A DNA stretch of 13,687 nt. It comes from Fulvivirga aurantia. GTDB taxonomy: Bacteria; Bacteroidota; Bacteroidia; Cytophagales; Cyclobacteriaceae. The translations under genes and the position numbers were made by a program. Location of the stretch: positions 1 through 13,687 of the forward strand of contig NZ_SMMD01000886.1 of NCBI RefSeq assembly GCF_009711475.1. Direction: 5' to 3'. The notes below the pieces were generated by a model. It did no database searches. It was not told where the DNA came from and saw only the letters and a program-made list of their open reading frames with translations. The number at the start of each line of letters is the position of its first letter. Within the stretch, counting starts at the first letter, position 1. Below are positions 7,418 to 13,687 of this stretch, in pieces.

Positions 7418-9942
7418 TAGTCTACAATAAAGACCGCATTAGAGAAAAGCAGCTTTCCGTTTTCCCAAAATGCTCTAAAGAGAGGGTTGTCAACCATATA
7501 AATCACATGGCCACTTCCTTTGTCTTGTACACCAAACACGAGGCTGTCTTCCAGTTTTTCGGTTGCTTTATAGCCAGCAAATCCACTTACAGGTTGTGCC
7601 TCTCCTTTGAGTATGCCTACATTGCCACCGTTATCTAAAAATGCGTAACGAGCGCTACTGGTTTTGAGGGTAAAATATTCTCGACCATAGCCGTATGCTA
7701 ACGGGTGTGTGTTGTCCAAGGAAATCTTAAAAATGGCGCCAAATATTGAAGAAGAAAGTCTATCACGCTCTTCTTTGTTATAATTCATTAAGATTTCTTG
7801 CTCTGTGGGCTCTTTATCCAACGCTTTCTTCTCTTCATCAGATCTGAATTCCTTTAAGCCAAATCCGTTTTTATCTTTAAAAGCGTTAAGAGCATAACCT
7901 ACTAAAATGAGTTTACCTCCATCTCTTACCCAGCTACTCACATTTTTAAGCGTACTTTCATCAAAAAGGCTGTACCAGCCATTGGGTACGATGAGCACGT
8001 CATAATCTGACAGCTCTACCTGATTGAAATAATCTGTACCGATCGCTGTAACGGGGTAGTTAATTTGTTGCTCAAAGAAATGCCATATCTCACCGAAGCC
8101 TAAAGATGAAGTTTGCTCCCCGGCAAGAAGTGCGACTTTTGGTGCCTTAAGTCTGGCAATATCTCCAGAGCCCAGATCGGTACCGCTGTCTGCAAAGCCA
8201 GTAGTAACAGCATCGATTTGTCTGTAATAATCAGCTGCATGTTTCTTGATCAGTTCGTCAAATTTGCTTCCGAATTTTTCATTTGTTCTTCGGGTAATTA
8301 CTATAGTGCCCCGGTCGTAGCTTTTGCCTTGCAGCGAAAATGGTTTAGTCGCGACACGTGCATTTATGCCTTCCTGTAATATGGCAGAGAGCCACTTTAC
8401 ATCATCAAGACTGTTGTATTTGCTTATATAAGCGTAAGGTTTATCTGCTGATAATGAATTGTTTACATCTACTTTGTTATATGTGTTATCAACATTTATA
8501 CGATCTGTAAGAGCATATGTTTCGAGGCCATAAGCGTAGGGTAATGACCAGGCCGTAATGTCATAGGTTAGTGAATCTGAGAGTTTGGCAACCGGTTCAA
8601 ATAAGCTGGTAACTAACTTAGACTTAGGCTGATAAGTGCTGATAATTACATCTTTTCCAGATAGTGTGACATTACTCGAGCTGTTGCTATTGAAGTTAAA
8701 TCCTTTAAAACTCTTGCGAGAATTAGTAGTTCCATATCTAATTTGCTGCTTGTCTAAGAACTTTAGCAAATTATCGATCTTATCAGGATTATTATTACCA
8801 CTTATAACATATGTTTTATATCTAGCTGAAGGACTGCTCGTTGCTTCATTAAAATACTTGCCAAATTGATTACTGAGTTGAGCTGCATTTTGTGAGGAGA
8901 TCTCTACCGTAGATATACCTGTCGTGTAGTGGTGCATCACACGATCTTTTAAAGTGAGGGTGTCTCCATATTCAGTAATTATGCCAAGTCCCGCAAAGCC
9001 ATGACCGGCCTGCTCGTAGGTCATACCGATGGCTCCATTGTAGGTAGGGTACGTATCACCATAGCTTGGGTAAAGTAAGTCAAAACGCTCTTTAGTAAAA
9101 TATAACCACCCTTCTTTGTCGAAGTATTTCGCGTGGTTTTTACCAATTGTAGTTTGAAATTCTCTCTGCCAGTCAGTAATTACCTCATGAAATGGCTCAG
9201 CAGCCGGTGCAAAATAATACGGACTATTATAGCCTTGTTCGTGAAAGTCAACATGCACGTGTGGCATCCATTTGTGATAAATAACGGCACGCTGTGTAGA
9301 TTCTTGTTGTGTCTGCCACGCCCAGTCTCTATTTAAATCAAACAAATAATGGTTAGGCCTTCCACCAGGCCATGGTTCGTGGTGCTCTATCGCGTCACCA
9401 TTTGGGTTAAAGTTGCTAGCGCCATACTGGTTGTAGAAGTTAGCATAACGATCTCTACCATCCGGGTTGATACACGGATCCATGATCACAACGGTATTTT
9501 TTAACCATTCTTTACCACGGTCTGATGTCAGTAATTCGTAGATGGTTGCCATTGAAGCTTCAATCGAAGAAGCCTCATTTCCATGTATATTATAACTGAG
9601 CCAAACAATTGCGATATCATCCTGGGTGGCGCTTCCATCTTCAAGCTTTGCTCGTCTCAGGTTGTTTTTTCGTATTTCCTCGATTTTAGCCATGTTTTCC
9701 GGAGAGGAAAATGTAGCAGTAATCAATGGGCGATGTTCATAGGTTTCACCATATTGCTCAACTGTTACATTAGGCATATTTTCTCCTACATACCTAAAGT
9801 AGTCAACCACCCGATGGTGTCTGGTAAATCTTTCACCCAATTCGTACCCCAAAAATTCTTTTGGTGATTGGATGCTCTGAGCGATTGTGTTAATAGTGAT
9901 AAATGAAAAAAGAAGGGCTGCAATTATATTCTTCATAGACAT
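7417..9942 (-). CDS. Exported M14 family zinc carboxypeptidase with GATase-like C-terminal region
   Basis: An 841-residue secreted or periplasmic metallopeptidase. The first 22 residues form a signal peptide ending TIAQS, with no lipobox cysteine; translation may start at M1 or M3. The peptidase domain (about 30-345) has the zinc motif HGNE (H120, E123), INPDGRDR (about 158-164, substrate-carboxylate region), the third ligand in VDFHEQG (H234) and the general-base Glu in MTYEQAG (E310). These are the M14 hallmarks, so it should be active. The middle (about 370-560) is unassigned. Residues about 601-690 (KVALLAGEQTSS, then DYDVLIVPNGWYS and WVRDGGKLILVGY) look like a class I glutamine amidotransferase-like Rossmann domain without the nucleophilic Cys, as seen in large Bacteroidota M14 proteins. 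No T9SS sorting domain is evident at the C-terminus. The DinB-like gene is 59 bases upstream and the thioesterase overlaps its stop. Confidence 0.88.
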   Translation of the reverse strand: MSMKNIIAALLFSFITINTIAQSIQSPKEFLGYELGERFTRHHRVVDYFRYVGENMPNVTVEQYGETYEHRPLITATFSSPENMAKIEEIRKNNLRRAKLEDGSATQDDIAIVWLSYNIHGNEASSIEASMATIYELLTSDRGKEWLKNTVVIMDPCINPDGRDRYANFYNQYGASNFNPNGDAIEHHEPWPGGRPNHYLFDLNRDWAWQTQQESTQRAVIYHKWMPHVHVDFHEQGYNSPYYFAPAAEPFHEVITDWQREFQTTIGKNHAKYFDKEGWLYFTKERFDLLYPSYGDTYPTYNGAIGMTYEQAGHGFAGLGIITEYGDTLTLKDRVMHHYTTGISTVEISSQNAAQLSNQFGKYFNEATSSPSARYKTYVISGNNNPDKIDNLLKFLDKQQIRYGTTNSRKSFKGFNFNSNSSSNVTLSGKDVIISTYQPKSKLVTSLFEPVAKLSDSLTYDITAWSLPYAYGLETYALTDRINVDNTYNKVDVNNSLSADKPYAYISKYNSLDDVKWLSAILQEGINARVATKPFSLQGKSYDRGTIVITRRTNEKFGSKFDELIKKHAADYYRQIDAVTTGFADSGTDLGSGDIARLKAPKVALLAGEQTSSLGFGEIWHFFEQQINYPVTAIGTDYFNQVELSDYDVLIVPNGWYSLFDESTLKNVSSWVRDGGKLILVGYALNAFKDKNGFGLKEFRSDEEKKALDKEPTEQEILMNYNKEERDRLSSSIFGAIFKISLDNTHPLAYGYGREYFTLKTSSARYAFLDNGGNVGILKGEAQPVSGFAGYKATEKLEDSLVFGVQDKGSGHVIYMVDNPLFRAFWENGKLLFSNAVFIVD

Positions 9943-10001
9943 GGATATGTTTTGAATAGCTGAAATTAGTTAAAAAAGCTGATTAAGCGAATAATTAGAG
10001 A

Positions 10002-10541
10002 CTAAGCAGGTGTTAATTTTGACAAGTGGTTTCTAATCTGCGGCAGATGGTGGTCAAAATGTGATTGATAAAACGTGAGCGTCTGCTGTATATTTATAAG
10101 ACCGGTTACCGGATGCCTAAACAAGTTTAAATGAAAAGCTTCGTCTGGAAGTGAGGTAATATAATCATAGAGTTCTTGTCTCACGCTTTCCCATTCTTGT
10201 AAGAGACTTGCCCAGTCGACAACCTCCGGGATACCCTCACTCACCATTTTAGGGGCTTTATATTTCAAAGGTAATGCGAGAGTAAAAGACAGAAGTTTTG
10301 ATTTTAGTGATTCTTTTAGACCAGAGCGTTTAAGCTGTTTTATATCCGTGGTTTTCTTTTTCATGTAGTTTAAAGAAAACTCTTCTATCATGTATAAATG
10401 GTAACAAACCTGAGCGATAGACCAGTCTTTGCTGTGCTCACTGTGGTTTAACTCGTTTTCAGATAATGTGCTAAGCTCTTTTAGAAGAGTCCTTTTCGAC
10501 TGCTGCAACTGATCAAATTTTTGAAGCGTTTTTTCTTTCAT
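10002..10541 (-). CDS. DinB/YfiT-like putative metal-dependent hydrolase or thiol transferase
   Basis: A 179-residue, all-helical cytoplasmic protein of the DinB_2 superfamily. The three histidines that bind divalent metal in this fold are present: H48 in VCYHLYMIEE, and H161 and H165 in SHFDHH, the usual HxxxH of the last helix. DWSIAQVCYHL matches the family's W....HL signature. Relatives include the Bacillus thiol S-transferase BstA/YfiT, but the enzymatic role of Bacteroidota members is not established. The start ATG (complement of 10539-10541) is the natural one for the first helix. The gene is divergent from the patatin gene (90 bases between starts) and 59 bases upstream of the M14 peptidase in the same direction, so it may be the first gene of a three-gene transcript. 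A TAACTTTA element about 30 bases upstream resembles a -7 box but lacks a good -33. Confidence 0.75.
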   Translation of the reverse strand: MKEKTLQKFDQLQQSKRTLLKELSTLSENELNHSEHSKDWSIAQVCYHLYMIEEFSLNYMKKKTTDIKQLKRSGLKESLKSKLLSFTLALPLKYKAPKMVSEGIPEVVDWASLLQEWESVRQELYDYITSLPDEAFHLNLFRHPVTGLINIQQTLTFYQSHFDHHLPQIRNHLSKLTPA

Positions 10542-10579
10542 ATAGATTTAGGAGAAGGATTTAAAGTTATCAATTTTGG

Positions 10580-10611
10580 TTTGTTGCGCCACCTTATTAA
10601 TTTGAATTTTG
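10580..10611 (+). promoter_or_regulatory. Possible Bacteroidota-type promoter of the patatin gene
   Basis: TTTG at 10580-10583 is followed after 20 bases by GAATTTTG at 10604-10611. This fits TTTG-N19-TAnnTTTG with one -7 mismatch and a spacer one base longer than the usual 19. It ends 20 bases before the patatin ATG. The region is AT-rich, so a chance match is possible. Confidence 0.3.
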
Positions 10612-10631
10612 GAATGCATGAATTGTAAGAA

Positions 10632-11513
10632 ATGAAAAAACAAGTACACTTAGTCTTATCAAGCGGTGGAGCAAGGGGCGTGGCCCATATTGGGGTTATT
10701 GAGGCCCTACTAGAAGAAGGTTTCGAAATAAAATCAATTGCAGGTAGTTCTATGGGAGCAGTAGTCGGAGGTGTATATGCTGCCGGCAAGTTGCCAGAGT
10801 ATCGTGAGTGGATGTGTAACCTGGATAAGATCGATGTTTTTAAATTGATGGACTTTACATTTAGCATGCAAGGTTTCGTAAGAGGCGAAAGGGTCTTTAA
10901 TCAGATGAAATCTTTTATTCCTGAATGCAACATAGAAGATTTAAATATCCCATTTACGGCTGTAGCTACCAATATCATTAATAAAGAAGAAGTGATTTTC
11001 CGATCGGGTAGTTTGTACAAAGCTTTAAGAGCCAGTGCCTCGATTCCTTCAGTATTAAAACCGGTGTTGCTCGATGACATGGAATTGGTCGATGGTGGCG
11101 TAATAAATCCGATTCCTATTCAGCATGTACAGCCTGAAGATGGCGATCTTGTAGTGGTGTCAGATGTGAATGCAGACGTGCCATGTACTATGGTAGAACC
11201 TACGCTTACTGAAAAAAGTCGTTTTGCTCCGCTTTTAGAGAAGTGGAATACACTCTTTCCAAAAAATAATAATAAAACAAAAAGGTTGAGCTACTTCGAT
11301 TTGATCGCCAAATCCATTGATTTAATGCAGGATAGAATTTCAACACTTACACTTAATCAGTCTAAAGCCGATATTGTAGTAGCTATTTCTAGAGAAACCT
11401 GTGGTACCTTTGAGTTTTATAGATCGAAAGAGTTAATTAATTACGGTAAAAGCGAGTTTAAAAAGGAACTGTCTAAATATGGATTACAAAGCATTGAATC
11501 AACAAGTCGGTAA
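10632..11513 (+). CDS. Patatin-like phospholipase (RssA-type)
   Basis: A 293-residue cytoplasmic, single-domain patatin with a Ser-Asp dyad, expected to hydrolyse phospholipids or other acyl esters. The glycine-rich oxyanion motif GGARG is at 12-16, the nucleophile elbow GSSMG is at 38-42 (S40), and the catalytic Asp is in VDGGVINP (D155). ALRASASIPSVLKPV (about 132-146) is the usual patatin helix. There is no signal peptide or beta-barrel domain, which separates it from the large outer-membrane patatins of Bacteroidota. The chosen ATG places the first beta strand (KQVHLVLSSGGARG) directly at the N-terminus, as in RssA/YchK proteins. Its 3' end overlaps the methyltransferase gene by 35 bases, so the two are almost certainly co-transcribed. 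The physiological substrate is unknown. Confidence 0.9.
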   Translation: MKKQVHLVLSSGGARGVAHIGVIEALLEEGFEIKSIAGSSMGAVVGGVYAAGKLPEYREWMCNLDKIDVFKLMDFTFSMQGFVRGERVFNQMKSFIPECNIEDLNIPFTAVATNIINKEEVIFRSGSLYKALRASASIPSVLKPVLLDDMELVDGGVINPIPIQHVQPEDGDLVVVSDVNADVPCTMVEPTLTEKSRFAPLLEKWNTLFPKNNNKTKRLSYFDLIAKSIDLMQDRISTLTLNQSKADIVVAISRETCGTFEFYRSKELINYGKSEFKKELSKYGLQSIESTSR

Positions 11514-12054
11514 CATAGATCTTTATCTTTTAGACCAAGTTCTGAAAGGCCGTTTTGAGGGCTACAAAAAAATATTGGATGCCGGCTGTGGCGAGGGCAG
11601 AAATCTGAAATATTTTGCCAACAATGGGTGTGATCTATATGGCATTGACACCAATGCGATGGCCATAAAAATGTTGCAAATGAGTTTTCCTGCTCATAAA
11701 GAAAATTTCAAAGCTGGAAGTATCGAAAACATGGAGTTTGATGATGATTACTTCGATTTGATAATTTGCTCAGCAGTTTTACATTTCGCGGAAGATGAAG
11801 ACCATTTCAAATCTATGCTGGAAGCCATGGTGAGAGCCTTAAAACCTACAGGCACACTATTTATTCGCACCGCTTCTGCTGATTATGTTGGGACCGAAAA
11901 GGCAGAAGATCAGGGGTTTACCTTTTTGCTTACTAAAGAGCTACTCGAAGAAGTAACTGCGCAATTAAACCTCCGATTATTAGAGCCATTTAAAGCAGTT
12001 GTGGTCCTCAACAAAAGAAGTATGGCTGTATTAGTTCTTGAAAAAGGTATATAG
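11479..12054 (+). CDS. Class I SAM-dependent methyltransferase
   Basis: A 191-residue cytoplasmic methyltransferase of the Methyltransf_11/TehB-like type. Motif I ILDAGCGEGRN is at 32-42; D57 in YGIDTN ends the second beta strand and should contact the ribose of SAM; SIENMEFDDDYFDLI (81-95) and CSAVLHF (97-103) correspond to the later SAM-binding and substrate-side motifs; LKPTGTLFIR (121-130) is the typical post-motif strand. The substrate cannot be deduced. The ATG at 11479 lies inside the end of the patatin gene, in the +1 frame. No other ATG occurs before motif I, and the residues before it are needed for the N-terminal helix, so the 35-base overlap is real rather than a start error. This suggests translational coupling to the patatin. 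The gene ends 64 bases before the RDD gene. Confidence 0.88.
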   Translation: MDYKALNQQVGNIDLYLLDQVLKGRFEGYKKILDAGCGEGRNLKYFANNGCDLYGIDTNAMAIKMLQMSFPAHKENFKAGSIENMEFDDDYFDLIICSAVLHFAEDEDHFKSMLEAMVRALKPTGTLFIRTASADYVGTEKAEDQGFTFLLTKELLEEVTAQLNLRLLEPFKAVVVLNKRSMAVLVLEKGI

Positions 12055-12058
12055 TCTA

Positions 12059-12089
12059 TTTGATTGCTGCAAATAAATTAATACATTAC
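12059..12089 (+). promoter_or_regulatory. Weak candidate promoter of the RDD gene
   Basis: TTTG at 12059-12062, 19 bases, then TACATTAC at 12082-12089. The -33 and spacing match the Bacteroidota consensus, but the -7 box agrees only at four of six fixed bases. It lies between the methyltransferase stop and the RDD start, about 30 bases before the ATG. The RDD gene may instead be transcribed from the patatin promoter. Confidence 0.25.
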
Positions 12090-12118
12090 CTACCTTAACC
12101 AAAACTTATTTTAAAAAC

Positions 12119-12625
12119 ATGGAAACAGCAACAACAACAGCAACACCAGTTGCTCAAAAGTATGGCGGATTTTGGATTCGCTTTGTAGCCTACATTATTG
12201 ACGCTATTATTTTAGGAATAGTAGCCAGCGTGGTTATTGTACCTATTTTCGGAGCATTAGGCTTTGGAGCATATAGCAGTATGCAAGGAGGTGGAGAGAT
12301 CACGGAAGATCAACTTGGAGCATTAATAGGAATGATATCTGGAGCAGGTCTATTCCTACAAGTTGTAAATATTGTAGCGGGTTGGTTGTATTTTGCACTA
12401 ATGGAGTCTAGCGGAAAGCAAGGAACCATTGGAAAAATAGCCTTAGGCCTAAAAGTGGTTGACAAGAATGGCGAAAGACTAAACTTCGGTACAGCTACAA
12501 TTAGGTATTTTGGTAAACTTGTATCAACAGCTATTTTAATGATAGGGTTTATTATTGCTGGTTTTACTGAAAAGAAGCAAGCCTTGCACGATATGATTGC
12601 AAGCACGTATGTGATTAAAAATTAA
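12119..12625 (+). CDS. RDD family integral membrane protein
   Basis: A 168-residue inner-membrane protein. After a short polar, Thr/Ala-rich N-terminus comes the RDD signature GFWIRFVAYIIDAIIL, with R21 and D28 at the start of the first membrane segment (about 18-48). A second segment spans about 70-95 and a third about 132-150. The loop GKQGTIGKIALGLKVVDKNG (99-118) and the C-terminal KQALHDMIASTYVI (D158, the probable third signature residue) are conserved in the family. Some RDD proteins have been linked to ion or proton transport, but for most the function is unknown, and nothing here decides it. It is preceded by the methyltransferase (64-base gap) and followed by an intrinsic terminator that overlaps the stop of the opposing lipid kinase gene. 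Confidence 0.88.
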   Translation: METATTTATPVAQKYGGFWIRFVAYIIDAIILGIVASVVIVPIFGALGFGAYSSMQGGGEITEDQLGALIGMISGAGLFLQVVNIVAGWLYFALMESSGKQGTIGKIALGLKVVDKNGERLNFGTATIRYFGKLVSTAILMIGFIIAGFTEKKQALHDMIASTYVIKN

Positions 12626-12648
12626 TTCACACAGAGAATATACTCAAG

Positions 12649-12701
12649 GCATCTAATAAAGCTCACGAAACCAAAGACGAGCGATGTTAGATGCTTTTTT
12701 T
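12649..12701 (+). terminator. Intrinsic terminator after the RDD gene
   Basis: GCATCTAA (12649-12656) pairs with TTAGATGC (12687-12694). Inside the 30-base loop GCTC (12661-12664) can pair with GAGC (12679-12682). Seven T residues follow (12695-12701). The T-tract is only on the plus strand, so it should act on the RDD transcript. Its right arm contains the stop codon and last codons of the opposing lipid kinase gene. Confidence 0.7.
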
Positions 12702-13640
12702 CGTTAGAAAATTTATTTTCTGGTCAGCTAATGTGATTTCAACAGGTGTGGTACCCAAAAACTCTCCGTCACACTCTATACCACAGGGTGACTCTACTCC
12801 TGATACCTTGATAGATTTAGCGGTTTTGTAAAACAGCTGAGGGTGCTTGATAATTGCACCGCGCTTTATTTTAGGAATGTTTTTGAGGTAGTCTCGAATG
12901 CTGATATCTCCAGAAATGACTATATCAAACCTAGCTTTGGAGGGGTCGGCATCTGGAGCAATACATAGGCCACTACCAAAGTACTTTCCATTGGCAATTA
13001 CCAGGCTATTTATTTTTCCTTCCCAAAGCCAATTATCAGCTTCAACTTTTACTGCCTGATTTTTATAAGAAAGGAAAGTTTGAATAATAGCTTTAGTAAA
13101 GGTAAGACTGGCATTGATGAATATCGGGTCTTTACTCACTCGCTGTACCACCTGCGCCCCGATACCTAAATCAGCGATGTTGATAAAATGTCTTTGCGTG
13201 GCGTCACCATCTGTATTTTGGTAGTTTATTTTACCCACACAAAGCTGTTTATAATAGCCTACGTCCAACCACTCTACTAACTCACTGATAGAAGATGGAA
13301 ACGGGAGGGTTTTGCAAAAATCATTGCCGGTACCATAAGCAAGTCCACAAATTAAACCTTCAAAATTTGATGCAGTCACACCATTTACAACTTCGTTGAG
13401 CGTGCCATCTCCACCTACAGCAACGATACAGTCGATATTTGTTTTGGCTAAAGATTCAGAGATTTTAATAGCATCTTTTGACGTAGAGGTCTCATGGCAG
13501 AGAAACTCTATAAAATCGTAGGTATCTGTGGCTCGCTTCAGGTCTTTTAAAAACTTCTTTTTCTCTTTAATGAGGCTATTCACCACAAAGGCCACTTTTT
13601 TCATGGCCGCCAATTTCACTAAATTTTCTATATCTGTCAT
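12687..13640 (-). CDS. Diacylglycerol kinase-family lipid kinase (YegS/DgkB/BmrU type)
   Basis: A cytoplasmic or membrane-associated lipid kinase of the DAGK catalytic family, phosphorylating diacylglycerol or a related lipid with ATP. The nucleotide-binding signature VGGDGTLNEVVNG is at 75-87 (GGDGT 76-80), followed by GTGNDFCKTL (103-112). NGKYFGSGLCIAPDADPSKARFDIVI (about 217-242) is the second-domain signature, and CDGE (290-293) supplies the expected catalytic Asp/Glu (D291, E293). The length of 317 residues is slightly over the usual 290-310. The first 12 residues (MTDIENLVKLAA) precede MKKVAFVVNS, where most relatives begin, so the real start may be M13 at base 13604. The usual NP after the first strand is NS here. 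The gene converges on the RDD gene, and its stop codon lies in that gene's terminator. No clear promoter is seen in the 47 bases upstream. Confidence 0.88.
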   Translation of the reverse strand: MTDIENLVKLAAMKKVAFVVNSLIKEKKKFLKDLKRATDTYDFIEFLCHETSTSKDAIKISESLAKTNIDCIVAVGGDGTLNEVVNGVTASNFEGLICGLAYGTGNDFCKTLPFPSSISELVEWLDVGYYKQLCVGKINYQNTDGDATQRHFINIADLGIGAQVVQRVSKDPIFINASLTFTKAIIQTFLSYKNQAVKVEADNWLWEGKINSLVIANGKYFGSGLCIAPDADPSKARFDIVISGDISIRDYLKNIPKIKRGAIIKHPQLFYKTAKSIKVSGVESPCGIECDGEFLGTTPVEITLADQKINFLTKKSI

Positions 13641-13687
13641 GCAACAGACACGATTTTTTACTGTTATCAGGTTAAGTTTATTGACCA

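Noticed and set aside
7417..9942. Possible T9SS C-terminal sorting domain on the M14 peptidase.
   Set aside because: The C-terminus (SNAVFIVD) lacks the expected type A or B sorting-domain pattern; it appears to end within the enzyme's own fold.
12057..12075. TATTTG...CAAATA hairpin between the methyltransferase and RDD genes.
   Set aside because: Six mostly A-T pairs and no T-tract; not stable enough to support a terminator or attenuator.

Overview
The window looks like an ordinary, gene-dense stretch of chromosome from a Bacteroidota bacterium, most likely a marine-type member of the Cytophagales/Cytophagia (the class level is inference). The evidence is the AT-rich sequence, the absence of clear Shine-Dalgarno motifs before the starts, a Bacteroidota-type promoter upstream of purM (TCTG, 19 bases, TATTTTTG), the long Bacteroidota form of PurM, and a PorE-type OmpA lipoprotein of the type IX secretion/gliding apparatus. 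I see no mobile element, CRISPR array, RNA gene, prophage or foreign-looking island. No stretch without a gene exceeds about 160 bases.

Layout. (1) Bases 1-142 hold the 3' end of an unrecognised forward gene, followed by a small hairpin. (2) 212-2221 encodes a PorE-like lipoprotein with TPR, PD40 propeller, carboxypeptidase-regulatory-like and OmpA_C regions. It converges on (3) a reverse-strand exported S33-type alpha/beta hydrolase (2314-3249). (4) A 159-base divergent intergenic region carries the best promoter of the window and drives a tight forward cluster: purM, an M1 aminopeptidase lipoprotein and the thiol peroxidase tpx (3409-6951). The cluster ends at a strong hairpin terminator that also serves the opposite strand. 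(5) A reverse-strand group (10541 down to 7031) encodes a DinB/YfiT-like protein, a large exported M14 zinc carboxypeptidase and a hotdog acyl-CoA thioesterase; the last two are coupled through a TAGTG overlap. (6) A forward group runs from a patatin-like phospholipase through an overlapping SAM methyltransferase to an RDD membrane protein (10632-12625). (7) A reverse-strand diacylglycerol/sphingosine-type lipid kinase lies at 12687-13640, and its stop codon lies in the terminator of the RDD gene.

How the genes work together. The only evident themes are cell-envelope biology (PorE, three exported peptidases or hydrolases of families S33, M1 and M14, and the RDD protein) and lipid handling (patatin, thioesterase, lipid kinase). 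purM and tpx are cytoplasmic housekeeping genes. I found no convincing undescribed defence, secretion or biosynthetic system. The more unusual points are small: a gene overlap of 35 bases, a GTG-coupled start, terminators shared with or overlapping opposing genes, a replaced residue in a normally conserved loop of the S33 hydrolase, and an M14 peptidase with a GATase-like C-terminal region.
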